Shown: piece after piece, positions 32,231-39,635 of the stretch | Layout: every line of letters starts with the position of its first letter | Position numbering within the stretch: the first letter of the stretch is position 1 | NCBI GenBank assembly: GCA_045541915.1 | Contig: JAZQJZ010000037.1 | Span: 112,274 to 176,273 of the forward strand | Direction of reading: 5' to 3' | DNA: 64,000 nucleotides | From: RGIG5579 sp045541915 | GTDB taxonomy: Bacteria > Bacillota > Clostridia > Oscillospirales > SIG627 | Made by a program: the position numbers and the translations under genes | Notes under the pieces: model-generated | Told to the model about the DNA's origin: nothing | The model's database searches: none | Seen by the model: only the letters and a program-made list of their open reading frames with translations

Positions 32231-33546
32231 TTTCCTACCTCCTGGGTTTCAATTCTGGAAGTTTCCAAAAGGCTATCCACCTTGGCAAGATGAAAGATCG
32301 AAAACTCATATACTTCCCCTACGTGAATATCAGAGGGTGAAAAGGGAAAGGCCAGGTTTCCGGCGGTGGATTTTCTCCCCTCGTAATCGCAGTGGAGCAT
32401 TCTGCTTCTGGCCAGCGCACAGACTGTGTCGGCGATCTCCTGGGTTTTTCCCACAATGTCCATTATGATCCCCAAGGAGCTTTCTTTACCGCCGCTGGTT
32501 TTAAAATGAATGGAGTAGCTGTTTTCCGGCAAGGTATTCTTGGTGTTTTCTTTGACAAATTCTGTGACGGTTTGAATGATCTGATCCATATTTTCAATGG
32601 TCTTGGCATCATACACGGTAGCAGGGGAGATGGTTCGAAATCCGGAGCATTTTACCCCCTCCAGTTTCAGTGTTTTCTCCTTGGCTTCCCGGAATTGGGA
32701 ACCGGAAACACCAACGGTTCTGTCATCGATCTGCTCAAATTTGGAATTGGTCAGATCACAAACACCATCAGGCTCGAAAATCAGATAAGGATTGGACTGC
32801 TCGTAAAGGGTGTGTGCCGCCACTCGGTCAACGGTGCATCTGCGGTGAGGATTGGCCGGACGCAGTTCGAAATGATCCGCATACATATATCCTTGCATCA
32901 CATCTGCTGCCGCCACCGGCTCGGAGCACATGGCGCCACATTCCATAATTTTTGCCATGTGAAAGGCAAGACCGGGATCGTATCCCCGGAAAATACAAGG
33001 TGCTGCATAAATGGCCGTGTCGCAAGCTCTGCCGCAAAGGATTACATCCACCCCCTCTTCCAGAAGCTTGATGATGGGGGCAATGCCGATCTGGCTGACG
33101 ATGGTGGTGCTTTCCTGAATACTCTCCCGGGAAAGGGGCATTTCCTGACTCATATTCAAGATTTTGCCGCTTTCGAATTTTTCCGTCACATATTCTTTGG
33201 AAACATCGCTGTAAACCGTTCCCAATTTGAATTTTAAGTTTTGCTCAGAGGCGATCTCCAGAAGGATCTCCTTGAGCCAGGCAACGTGACGTTCACTTCC
33301 GGCACCGCCGGCCGTTCCAATGATAAAGGGTGCTTTTTGTGAAAGGGCCTTGGGGAGAGAAAGGGAAAGATCGCGCTTTACTGCTTTCCGGTCTGTAAAG
33401 CTTTTTCCGCTTCCCAGATAATAAGGTCCCGGATCGGTGGAGCCGGCATCCACGCCCAAAAAATCCACCTTTTCCGAAAAGGCTGCAATCAGTGCTTCTT
33501 CACTGTAACCGTATCCCAAAAGGCCGTTTAAAGCAACTATTTTCAT
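32227..33546 (-). CDS. AtuA-family protein (DUF1446, acyclic terpene utilisation AtuA-like)
   Basis: 439 residues. The DUF1446/AtuA pattern is clear: LNGLLGYGYSEEAL, VDAGSTDPGPYYLGSGKSF, FIIGTAGGAGSERHVAW and VILCGRACDTAIYAAPCI. AtuA was named for the citronellol/geraniol pathway of Pseudomonas, but its reaction is not known and most homologues occur in other acid-degradation contexts. It leads an operon AtuA-DUF4387-M81-dehydratase alpha-beta. ATG 33546 follows GGAG by 9 bases. A divergent AraC-type gene lies upstream. Confidence 0.88.
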   Translation of the reverse strand: MKIVALNGLLGYGYSEEALIAAFSEKVDFLGVDAGSTDPGPYYLGSGKSFTDRKAVKRDLSLSLPKALSQKAPFIIGTAGGAGSERHVAWLKEILLEIASEQNLKFKLGTVYSDVSKEYVTEKFESGKILNMSQEMPLSRESIQESTTIVSQIGIAPIIKLLEEGVDVILCGRACDTAIYAAPCIFRGYDPGLAFHMAKIMECGAMCSEPVAAADVMQGYMYADHFELRPANPHRRCTVDRVAAHTLYEQSNPYLIFEPDGVCDLTNSKFEQIDDRTVGVSGSQFREAKEKTLKLEGVKCSGFRTISPATVYDAKTIENMDQIIQTVTEFVKENTKNTLPENSYSIHFKTSGGKESSLGIIMDIVGKTQEIADTVCALARSRMLHCDYEGRKSTAGNLAFPFSPSDIHVGEVYEFSIFHLAKVDSLLETSRIETQEVGK

Positions 33547-33587
33547 ATGTGAACACTCCATTTTTCGTTTGATGCTTTCATTTTATC

Positions 33588-33611
33588 AAAAGGAAAGGAG
33601 CAGAATCAATG
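33588..33611 (-). promoter_or_regulatory. Probable promoter of the AtuA operon
   Basis: On the minus strand, TTGATT near 33611 and TAAAAT near 33590 with about 18 bases between them. Moderate match, consistent with AraC-dependent control; positions are approximate. Confidence 0.45.
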
Positions 33612-33629
33612 CATTTTGTCTTTATTTTA

Positions 33630-33658
33630 TTGCATTTTGTTCCGCCTTGTGTTACTCT
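33630..33658 (+). promoter_or_regulatory. Promoter of the AraC-family gene at 33677
   Basis: TTGCAT at 33630-33635 and TACTCT at 33653-33658, with a 17-base spacer. Confidence 0.55.
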
Positions 33659-33676
33659 AAAAAAGGAGGGTTTGTT

Positions 33677-34549
33677 ATGAACGTAAAGAGATTTGTTCTT
33701 TCCTATTATAAAAATGCAATGGAAGATTTTTACATTACCCGCATCACCTCTCCTCACGATGCCCTGAACCTTCACAGTCACAATTATTTTCAGATCTATT
33801 TTGTGCTTGGCGGAAATATGGTTCACCATGTGGAGGAGCGAAAGGCAAATTTGGAAGCGGGTGATCTTTTTATTCTGCCTCCCAATCTTCCTCATTTCAT
33901 TCAGGTATCGGGACGGGAGGTGGATTTTTATTCTCTTTCCTTCACACCGGACTTTGTTCGCGATCTTCGGGAAAGCAATCGGATGGTTTCGGATTTTTTG
34001 TATTATCTGAACACCGCCTTGCCGGAAGAGATCCATTTGGGCTTTTCCTTTTCTCCTGCGGATCTTTTCTTTGCCAAAACCCTCTTTGAACGTATTATGG
34101 AGGAATTTTCCGGAAACCAGGCCGGAAAAAGGGAAGTGATCCGGGGAAGTGTTTTGCTTTTGCTTTCTCTGTTTGCCCGGGTGTATTTTGAGCAGCAGGC
34201 GGAAGTATTAAAAAGTGAAGAGAATCAAAAGCTTGTGATGCATTGTGTGGAGTATATCAAGCGTCATTTTGATGAAGAGATCACCCTTTCGGAAATGGTA
34301 CGCCGTTCCGCCATATCAAAAACCCGTTTCTGCGCCTTGTTTACAGAGATCACCGGCTCCTCCTTCAAGGAGTATCTGAATCAAAGAAGGATTCAGAGAG
34401 CTGTGGATCTGATTCGGGCCGGGGAAAAGATCTCGGAGGTGGCTGTTCGTTGTGGGTATGGGGATTTCAGTACCTTTTACCGAAATTTCAAAAAACAAAC
34501 GAATCTTTCTCCAACGGAATGGAAGCAAAATTCAAGACAAAAGACATAA
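33677..34549 (+). CDS. AraC-family transcriptional regulator of the AtuA operon
   Basis: 290 residues. N-terminal cupin sensor (LNLHSHNYFQIYFVLGGNM; EAGDLFILPPNLPHFIQV) and C-terminal AraC DNA-binding domain with both helix-turn-helix motifs (EITLSEMVRRSAISKTRFCALF; KISEVAVRCGYGDFSTFYRNF). ATG 33677 follows GGAGG by 8 bases, and the upstream in-frame stretch overlaps the promoter. It is divergent from the AtuA operon, its likely target. Confidence 0.9.
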   Translation: MNVKRFVLSYYKNAMEDFYITRITSPHDALNLHSHNYFQIYFVLGGNMVHHVEERKANLEAGDLFILPPNLPHFIQVSGREVDFYSLSFTPDFVRDLRESNRMVSDFLYYLNTALPEEIHLGFSFSPADLFFAKTLFERIMEEFSGNQAGKREVIRGSVLLLLSLFARVYFEQQAEVLKSEENQKLVMHCVEYIKRHFDEEITLSEMVRRSAISKTRFCALFTEITGSSFKEYLNQRRIQRAVDLIRAGEKISEVAVRCGYGDFSTFYRNFKKQTNLSPTEWKQNSRQKT

Positions 34550-34553
34550 ATTA

Positions 34554-34588
34554 AAAAATCCCTGTTGCAACTTGCAACAGGGATTTTA
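34554..34588. terminator. Bidirectional terminator
   Basis: A near-perfect palindrome AAAATCCCTGTTGCAA / TTGCAACAGGGATTTT between convergent genes. Confidence 0.9.
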
Positions 34589-34591
34589 TCT

Positions 34592-35377
34592 TTACAAATG
34601 GACCCACTCGCCGTGCTTGGGATCCACAAAAACTCCATCCGGCACCAAGCGGAGATATTCTTCCTGAAGAAACTCAATGGGATCGTGAGTTTCCTCTTTG
34701 TGAAAATCGTGGTGATGAGGAATCAGAACTTTGCAGCCGAGAGCCTGGGCAAAGCGGGCTTTTGTTTTCATTCCTTCCTTACTTTTACTACGCTGAATGA
34801 TGGCAATATCGCACTTCAATTCCTGCATCAGGCGATATTGCTCTTCGTTGGGCTCGCTTCCCCAGATGAGAAGCGTTGTTCCGTTGGGGAAGGTAAATAG
34901 GTAATTGCGGTATTCCATAGAGCCGATATTCTGCAAGGAAGCGATTTCGGGATCTGCCTGACAGAATTTATTTTGACTTAAGTAATCGATAAGATCGCCA
35001 AAGTCCTTGCCGAAATTGCCGTGGCGTCCGAACAGCGCACGGATCTTAACACCGCCAAAATCCACCTCCAGATTGGGGGACATGGGATAAATGAAAGTGG
35101 GATTGTAATTGAGCCAGGTTGCCAAGGGCATTGCGGTCATCTCGCCGCAAAGGATCTTCGGTTTGAATTCTTTGGCCAAACGGGGGATGTCCGTGATGTG
35201 ATCCCAGTGAGCGTGGCTCAAGGTGATAATATCGCAGTTCTCCACGTTTTCCCAAGTACAGTCGGTTCTCTCACATTCCGTAATGAACGGGTCGGTTACG
35301 ATGGTGGTGTCTCCGCACCGGATCTCAAAGCTTGACACTGCCAGCCATTTGATAGAAATACCGTACTTATTTTCCAT
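34592..35377 (-). CDS. Metallo-beta-lactamase-fold hydrolase (UlaG/RomA-like)
   Basis: 261 residues with the metal motif HAHWDH (LSHAHWDHITDIPRLA) and later ligands in LFGRHGNF and IPHHHDF. The layout fits the UlaG/lactonase-like branch rather than RNase J or glyoxalase II. The substrate is unknown. GGAG precedes ATG 35377. It starts 17 bases after the AIM24-like gene stop and is likely co-transcribed with it. Confidence 0.88.
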   Translation of the reverse strand: MENKYGISIKWLAVSSFEIRCGDTTIVTDPFITECERTDCTWENVENCDIITLSHAHWDHITDIPRLAKEFKPKILCGEMTAMPLATWLNYNPTFIYPMSPNLEVDFGGVKIRALFGRHGNFGKDFGDLIDYLSQNKFCQADPEIASLQNIGSMEYRNYLFTFPNGTTLLIWGSEPNEEQYRLMQELKCDIAIIQRSKSKEGMKTKARFAQALGCKVLIPHHHDFHKEETHDPIEFLQEEYLRLVPDGVFVDPKHGEWVHL

Positions 35378-35393
35378 AATAAAACTCCTCTCT

Positions 35394-36119
35394 TTAATCG
35401 CCCAAGCGAATATGAATGCCTTTCCTTTCGCTGCTTTCCGTGGTAATGTTCAAATACGGAGTTAGCGCCTCGGCCGTATGCATCAGAGGCATGGACTGCA
35501 AAAAGACCTTACCGGGACCGGTGATCCGGGTAAGAAAGAGACCTTCTCCTCCCAGAAAAATATTTTTAACGCCCTTTACCGTTTCCACATCCATGGTGCA
35601 GCCCTCGGTCATAGCTGCAAGATACCCTGTATCCACCACAATGCTTTCGCCCACACCCAGATCGTATTCCTTGCAGTAACCGTCGATCTCCAAAAAGACC
35701 ATACCGTTTCCGCTGATCTTTTGCATAATAAAGCCTTCGCCGCCAAATAAGCCGCCGCCCAGCTTCTTCTGAAAATAAACAGAAAGATCCAGCCCCTTTT
35801 CCATTGCCAAAAAGCCGCGCTTTTGCACAATGATGCCGCACCCTTCCGTTACCTGATAGGGAATGATCCGTCCGGGAAAACTGGATGCAAACGCGATGAA
35901 ACCGTCGCCGTTTTGGGCAGTGTATTCATTTAAAAAGATGGATTCTCCGGAAAAGAGCCTTCCCACCATCTTTTTGAGTCCCCCTCCGGTGTTGGTATTC
36001 ATCACCATATTAGGACTCATCCAGCTCATGGCTCCCCGTTCGGAGCAAAGGGTCTGGCCGGATTGAGGATAACAAATGACCACCGGCAAATTTCCGCCTT
36101 CTATTTCATAACGAATCAT
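35394..36119 (-). CDS. AIM24/TIGR00266-family protein
   Basis: 241 residues, Gly-rich beta structure built from repeats such as GGGLFGGEGFIMQKISGNG and KNIFLGGEGLFLTRITGPG, the hallmark of the AIM24/TIGR00266 family. GAMSWMSPNMVMNTNTGGG near the N-terminus is also typical. The function is unknown in bacteria. ATG 36119 follows AAAGGAG by 8 bases; the longer in-frame extension lies over the promoter. It leads a two-gene operon with the MBL-fold hydrolase. Confidence 0.88.
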   Translation of the reverse strand: MIRYEIEGGNLPVVICYPQSGQTLCSERGAMSWMSPNMVMNTNTGGGLKKMVGRLFSGESIFLNEYTAQNGDGFIAFASSFPGRIIPYQVTEGCGIIVQKRGFLAMEKGLDLSVYFQKKLGGGLFGGEGFIMQKISGNGMVFLEIDGYCKEYDLGVGESIVVDTGYLAAMTEGCTMDVETVKGVKNIFLGGEGLFLTRITGPGKVFLQSMPLMHTAEALTPYLNITTESSERKGIHIRLGD

Positions 36120-36165
36120 AAGAGAATCTCCTTTCCGTTCAAAGAAATGTCTTTTCCTTTTGTTT

Positions 36166-36193
36166 ATTATATCATAAACTCGATGAGTTTCAA
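36166..36193 (-). promoter_or_regulatory. Promoter of the AIM24-MBL operon
   Basis: On the minus strand, TTGAAA at 36193-36188 and TATAAT at 36171-36166, with a 16-base spacer. Confidence 0.75.
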
Positions 36194-36217
36194 CCAAAAA
36201 AAGTAGTGAAAAGAAAA

Positions 36218-36736
36218 TTATCTTCCCCGGTATTCCTGCTTGATGATATCTGCCATCTCCTCCGGCGTTTCCTTGCATCCTCCGGCCAGCCACATTTTTA
36301 CAATGGCGTTAAATCCACTGCGGAAAAACTCAATGTGATACTGAATGTGCTTTCCGCCAAAATCCTTTTCAGCCCGTTCTTGGTCATAAATGGTGACCTG
36401 GTGATCCGCGTCATAGCAAAGCTTGAAATAGGTTCGGTAAAACAGTTGGTTTTCCTTGATGTGCTCAAACATTTTCAAGGCACCGCTGTGATCGCTGTGA
36501 TAATCAAAATTACGGAATACTTCGGAAAAATCCTGCTCCAGCTTTTCTTTTACTTTTTCTGCCAGATCATACACATCCAGAAAGTTTGCGTAAAAGGTGC
36601 TGCGGTTCAATCCGGTCATATGACAAAGATCGGAGACTGTGATCTTCTTGATGCCATGTTCCTGCAATCGTTCAATAAATGCTTTTTCAATTTTTTCTAC
36701 GGAATCGCGACGGCGCTTATTATTTTTTGTATTCAT
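36218..36736 (-). CDS. TetR/AcrR-family regulator
   Basis: 172 residues. The N-terminal helix-turn-helix reads KIEKAFIERLQEHGIKKITVSDLCHMTGLNRSTFYANF split over residues 14-52, the typical TetR signature with STFYxxF. The C-terminal half is a helical ligand domain of the short (DhaS/TetR_C-like) type. GGAG precedes ATG 36736. It is divergent from two membrane-protein genes; two copies of an AACACTTGTT palindrome in the intergenic region are probable operators, so it likely represses both itself and them. Confidence 0.9.
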   Translation of the reverse strand: MNTKNNKRRRDSVEKIEKAFIERLQEHGIKKITVSDLCHMTGLNRSTFYANFLDVYDLAEKVKEKLEQDFSEVFRNFDYHSDHSGALKMFEHIKENQLFYRTYFKLCYDADHQVTIYDQERAEKDFGGKHIQYHIEFFRSGFNAIVKMWLAGGCKETPEEMADIIKQEYRGR

Positions 36737-36752
36737 AAAATCTCCATTATTT

Positions 36753-36764
36753 CAACACTTGTTG
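36753..36764. promoter_or_regulatory. Candidate TetR operator copy 1
   Basis: CAACACTTGTTG, an imperfect-centre palindrome (CAACA / TGTTG), just upstream of the TetR start codon. The same sequence in inverted orientation recurs at 36822-36832. Confidence 0.6.
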
Positions 36765-36776
36765 CGGAATTGATGG

Positions 36777-36805
36777 TTGTTTTTTCGTTCCCTTCGCATT
36801 ATACT
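36777..36805 (+). promoter_or_regulatory. Promoter of the two membrane-protein genes
   Basis: TTGTTT at 36777-36782 and TATACT at 36800-36805, with a 17-base spacer. The -10 overlaps that of the divergent TetR promoter. Confidence 0.65.
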
Positions 36806-36826
36806 ATTATTACAATAAAAAAACAA
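36798..36826 (-). promoter_or_regulatory. Promoter of the TetR gene
   Basis: On the minus strand, TTGTTT at 36826-36821 and TATAAT at 36803-36798, with a 17-base spacer. Its -35 lies within operator copy 2, so binding there would block transcription. Confidence 0.65.
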
Positions 36827-36832
36827 GTGTTG
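36822..36832. promoter_or_regulatory. Candidate TetR operator copy 2
   Basis: AACAAGTGTTG, the exact reverse complement of 36753-36763. It covers the -35 of the TetR promoter and lies downstream of the divergent start site. Confidence 0.6.
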
Positions 36833-36854
36833 GTTTAATGGGAGGAGAAAAAAT

Positions 36855-37223
36855 ATGAAAAGAAGTAGCTTTGTTGCCCTAATTCTGTCGACGGTGAGCT
36901 TTGTTTTCTTTTCGCTTGGTATGTGTATGGCACTGCTTCGGGAATGGAATGCCTTCAAAGAGGGGATCGTGTTTGGCGCAGTTGGGTTGATACTGGGACT
37001 TGTTACCCTGCTGATTTGGTGCAAAATGGAAAACAAAAAGCTTCCGAAGATCAACGGTAAAAATTTAATTCGGATTTTTTATGCTACTATTTCGCTTCTT
37101 GTATTTGGCACCGGAATGTGCCTGTGTCTGGTTTGGAATCAGATCGTCTGGGGCACCTTGACGGGCCTTTTTGGAATGGTGATGCTCATTTTCTTAATTC
37201 CTATGATCAAAGGAATCCGATGA
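36855..37223 (+). CDS. Small four-helix membrane protein of unknown function
   Basis: 122 residues with four hydrophobic helices in two similar halves: residues 7-30 and 36-56, then 73-95 and 97-115. Each half begins with a helix containing GMCMALL or GMCLCLVW, suggesting an internal repeat. GGAGG precedes the ATG. The next gene overlaps its stop codon (ATGA). Control by the divergent TetR suggests a response to a small molecule or membrane stress; function is unknown. Confidence 0.8.
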   Translation: MKRSSFVALILSTVSFVFFSLGMCMALLREWNAFKEGIVFGAVGLILGLVTLLIWCKMENKKLPKINGKNLIRIFYATISLLVFGTGMCLCLVWNQIVWGTLTGLFGMVMLIFLIPMIKGIR

Positions 37224-38044
37224 AGCTGATTGGGATTTTAAAGCATCCCGGCACCGGCCTTTTGGCAAATTTTTCCTATGCCATTGCAAATTGCACGCTA
37301 GGACTTCTGTTTCATTCCTGGTGGTTTGTGACCCTAGGAGCATATTACGCCATTTTGACTGTTTCCCGATTTTCCGTTTTAAGGGTGAAGCAAAAATCCG
37401 GCGGAAATATGACCATGGAATTGTTTGCTGAAAGATTTACGGGGATTTTGATTGTGATCCTTTCTTTCTGCCTAACAGGGATCATTACGCTCTCTGCAGT
37501 GGAAAACCGAGGAACCGATTTTCACGAAATCGTGATGATTACCGTTGCCACCTACACCTTTGTCAAGGTAGGATTGGCTATGATCGGTATTTTCAAAGCA
37601 AGAAAGATTGCCTCTCCGGTGACAAAAACCTTGCGCAATCTTTCGCTGGTGGATGCATTGGTATCCATTTATTCGTTGCAACGGTCCATGTTGGTTTCCT
37701 TTCCCGGTATGGCAGAAAGTCAAATAAAACTGTTCAATATTTTAACGGGAACGGGAGTCTGGCTTTTGGTTTTGCTGTTGGGGATCAATCTCATTGGAGG
37801 GAGGTGTGTTCAGTTGGCAAAATCGAAAATTGCAAAAGCGAATGAAAAAATTGCCTCTTCTGTGGTTTCCGGTTACAAAAAAGTGGAGCAAGGCGTACTT
37901 TCCGGTTATCAAAAGATCGAAAACGGTGCGGTGCGCGGCTATACCAAAATGGAAGATCAATTTGTGGAAGCGTATTTGACCAAAGACGGGGAAACGGTAG
38001 AAGAGGCGAAGGCTCGCTTGAAAAAGAAAACCGGATCCAAATAG
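37220..38044 (+). CDS. Membrane protein with C-terminal GYxKxE repeats
   Basis: 274 residues. About six membrane helices (residues 10-190) are followed by a soluble tail carrying three 11-residue repeats of the pattern V-x-S/R-G-Y-x-K-x-E-x-G (near residues 215-248), then FVEAYLTKDGETVEEAKARL. The repeat-plus-LTKDGE ending occurs in several Clostridia proteins, from memory, and is probably amphipathic helix. ATG 37220 overlaps the previous stop, so the two are translated together under TetR control. Function is unknown. Confidence 0.8.
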   Translation: MKLIGILKHPGTGLLANFSYAIANCTLGLLFHSWWFVTLGAYYAILTVSRFSVLRVKQKSGGNMTMELFAERFTGILIVILSFCLTGIITLSAVENRGTDFHEIVMITVATYTFVKVGLAMIGIFKARKIASPVTKTLRNLSLVDALVSIYSLQRSMLVSFPGMAESQIKLFNILTGTGVWLLVLLLGINLIGGRCVQLAKSKIAKANEKIASSVVSGYKKVEQGVLSGYQKIENGAVRGYTKMEDQFVEAYLTKDGETVEEAKARLKKKTGSK

Positions 38045-38063
38045 AACCGGAAAAAGATAAAAT

Positions 38064-38095
38064 AAAAAGAACCAGTCGATTGACTGGTTCTTTTT
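38064..38095. terminator. Bidirectional terminator
   Basis: Stem AAAAAGAACCAGTC / GACTGGTTCTTTTT between the membrane protein gene and the convergent tRNA-Gln. Confidence 0.85.
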
Positions 38096-38096
38096 C

Positions 38097-38171
38097 TGGC
38101 TGCCGAAGAAGGATTTGAACCCTCACAAACAGAGTCAGAGTCTGTCGTGCTAACCGTTACACTATTCGGCA
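38097..38171 (-). tRNA. tRNA-Gln (anticodon CTG)
   Basis: 75 bases with CCA encoded. Acceptor TGCCGAA pairs with TTCGGCA; the anticodon loop is CTCTGAC with stem ACAGA / TCTGT; the T-loop is GGTTCAAATCC. It reads CAG codons. Confidence 0.95.
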
Positions 38172-38193
38172 ATGTTATTTTTCAACGCCGCTT

Positions 38194-38222
38194 ATCTTAT
38201 CACATTCCGCAGAATTTGTCAA
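38194..38222 (-). promoter_or_regulatory. Promoter of tRNA-Gln
   Basis: On the minus strand, TTGACA at 38222-38217 and TAAGAT at 38199-38194, with a 17-base spacer. Confidence 0.75.
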
Positions 38223-38276
38223 GAGAAAAGTTCGACTTTTTTGAAAAATCAAAAGGGATTTTTGCATAAATCCCCG

Positions 38277-38304
38277 TTGAAAAAAACTTTTTTTGTGATA
38301 TAAT
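38277..38304 (+). promoter_or_regulatory. Promoter of mscL
   Basis: TTGAAA at 38277-38282 and TATAAT at 38299-38304, with a 16-base spacer. Confidence 0.75.
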
Positions 38305-38335
38305 GGAAAAAAACAAACAGAAAGGATTGATTCTT

Positions 38336-38737
38336 ATGAAAAAGTTTTTAGAAGAATTTAAAAAGTTTGCTCTTCGCGGAAATGTGCTGGATATGGCAGT
38401 CGGCATTATCATCGGCGGCGCCTTCACTACCATCGTAACCTCCTTGACCGCCAATTTCATTCAGCCCGTTTTGGATACTGTGCTTACCTTGACCTGGAAT
38501 TTTTCCTGGTTTGGCCTGGGAAGTGCCATTTCCAATTTCCTGTCTGCCGTGATCAATTTTGTTCTCACCGCACTGGTGCTCTTTATTTTGCTCAAGAGCG
38601 TCAACGGATTGATGAACCTGCGCAAGGAGCCTGAAAAGCCGGCTGCTCCCACCACCAAAACTTGCCCCTACTGCAAGAGCACCATTGCCATTGATGCCAC
38701 CCGTTGCCCCCATTGCACCTCTGAATTGAAGGACTAA
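38336..38737 (+). CDS. mscL: Large-conductance mechanosensitive channel with zinc-ribbon tail
   Basis: 133 residues. MscL opens under membrane tension to release solutes during hypo-osmotic shock. The N-terminal amphipathic helix and first membrane helix FLEEFKKFALRGNVLDMAVGIIIGGAF are canonical, and the second helix lies near residues 65-88. The short C-terminal tail carries a four-Cys ribbon, CPYC then CPHC 13 residues later, a form found in many Clostridia. ATG 38336 follows AAAGGA by about 10 bases. The periplasmic-side loop is short. Confidence 0.95.
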   Translation: MKKFLEEFKKFALRGNVLDMAVGIIIGGAFTTIVTSLTANFIQPVLDTVLTLTWNFSWFGLGSAISNFLSAVINFVLTALVLFILLKSVNGLMNLRKEPEKPAAPTTKTCPYCKSTIAIDATRCPHCTSELKD

Positions 38738-38750
38738 ATTATCATCACAG

Positions 38751-38785
38751 AAAAAAGACCGCTTCCTTGGGAAGCGGTCTTTTTT
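38751..38785. terminator. Bidirectional terminator between mscL and purC
   Basis: Stem AAAAAAGACCGCTTCC with its complement and T-run. Confidence 0.9.
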
Positions 38786-38787
38786 GT

Positions 38788-39480
38788 TTACAGATTTCTC
38801 AATTTTTCCAGAAGCATTCTGGAGCAATCCAGCTGGTTGGGGATATTGCCGTTTTCATCGCGAACACGCCAAATGTCGGGAGTGATCTCATCTGCCACGT
38901 AGATCTTGCCGTTTTCGTCATAGCCCACTTCGATCTTAAAGTCGATCAAGGTGAGACCCAGACTTGCCAGTTCCTTCTTCAGCACTTCGCCCACTCTAAC
39001 GGTGATATCCAGTGCTTCCTCGTACTGACCCTCTTTCAGGATTCCTTTCATCAGACAAATACGCTCGCTGATCAGGGGATCGCCTTGCTCGTCGCTTTTA
39101 AGGGTAACCTCGGTGTAAGGAGGATCGAAAACCAAACCCTCTTCCAATTCAAATCTGCGGCACATACTGCCGGCAGTGAAGTAGCGGAGAACAAATTCCA
39201 GTCTCGGAACGGTGAGATTGCGGACCTTCATCAGTCCCTTTTCCACATCGCCTCCCAGATAATGGGTGGGGATTCCGTTTTTCTCCATCAATTCGAAAAA
39301 ATAATTGGAGATTTCAAGACCGATCTTGCCTTTGCCCTCTACGCTTCCACCCACGGTGTTGGAGCCGGGGTCGAAAACGCCGTTTTCGCCGGTCATGGAA
39401 TCCTTGAAGAGCAGATGTACAATGCCGGTTTCTTCGTCAAGAAGAACGTTTTTTGTTTTGCCTTCGTAAAGTTGTTTCAT
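38788..39480 (-). CDS. purC: Phosphoribosylaminoimidazole-succinocarboxamide synthase
   Basis: 230 residues, standard length. PurC condenses CAIR with aspartate using ATP in purine synthesis. Motifs: MKQLYEGKTKNVL at the start, KDSMTGENGV, VLRYFTAGSMCRRF, IDFKIEVGYDENGKIYVADEITPD and RVRDENG. AAGGAG precedes the ATG. It is monocistronic and separated from the other purine genes, none of which is in the window. The 40-base leader has only a small hairpin and no purine riboswitch. Confidence 0.96.
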   Translation of the reverse strand: MKQLYEGKTKNVLLDEETGIVHLLFKDSMTGENGVFDPGSNTVGGSVEGKGKIGLEISNYFFELMEKNGIPTHYLGGDVEKGLMKVRNLTVPRLEFVLRYFTAGSMCRRFELEEGLVFDPPYTEVTLKSDEQGDPLISERICLMKGILKEGQYEEALDITVRVGEVLKKELASLGLTLIDFKIEVGYDENGKIYVADEITPDIWRVRDENGNIPNQLDCSRMLLEKLRNL

Positions 39481-39521
39481 ATTTTTGGCTCCTTGTTACA
39501 AAATTCCTGTTCGGACAGGTT

Positions 39522-39550
39522 ATTATACCACAATGATTTTTTCTTGGCAA
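39522..39550 (-). promoter_or_regulatory. Promoter of purC
   Basis: On the minus strand, TTGCCA at 39550-39545 and TATAAT at 39527-39522, with a 17-base spacer. Confidence 0.8.
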
Positions 39551-39581
39551 TAAAATTCAAAAAAAAACTACATTTTTTTGC

Positions 39582-39616
39582 AAAAAAAAGTCACCGCCAA
39601 AGGACGGTGACTTTTG
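39582..39616 (-). terminator. Terminator after the nag operon
   Basis: Stem AGTCACCG / CGGTGACT, followed on the minus strand by a T-rich run. Confidence 0.8.
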
Positions 39617-39635
39617 ACTGTTTTCGGTGGATGGA

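Noticed and set aside
39481..39545. Purine riboswitch before purC
   Set aside because: Transcription seems to start about 35 bases before the ATG; only a 5-base hairpin is present and none of the riboswitch core.
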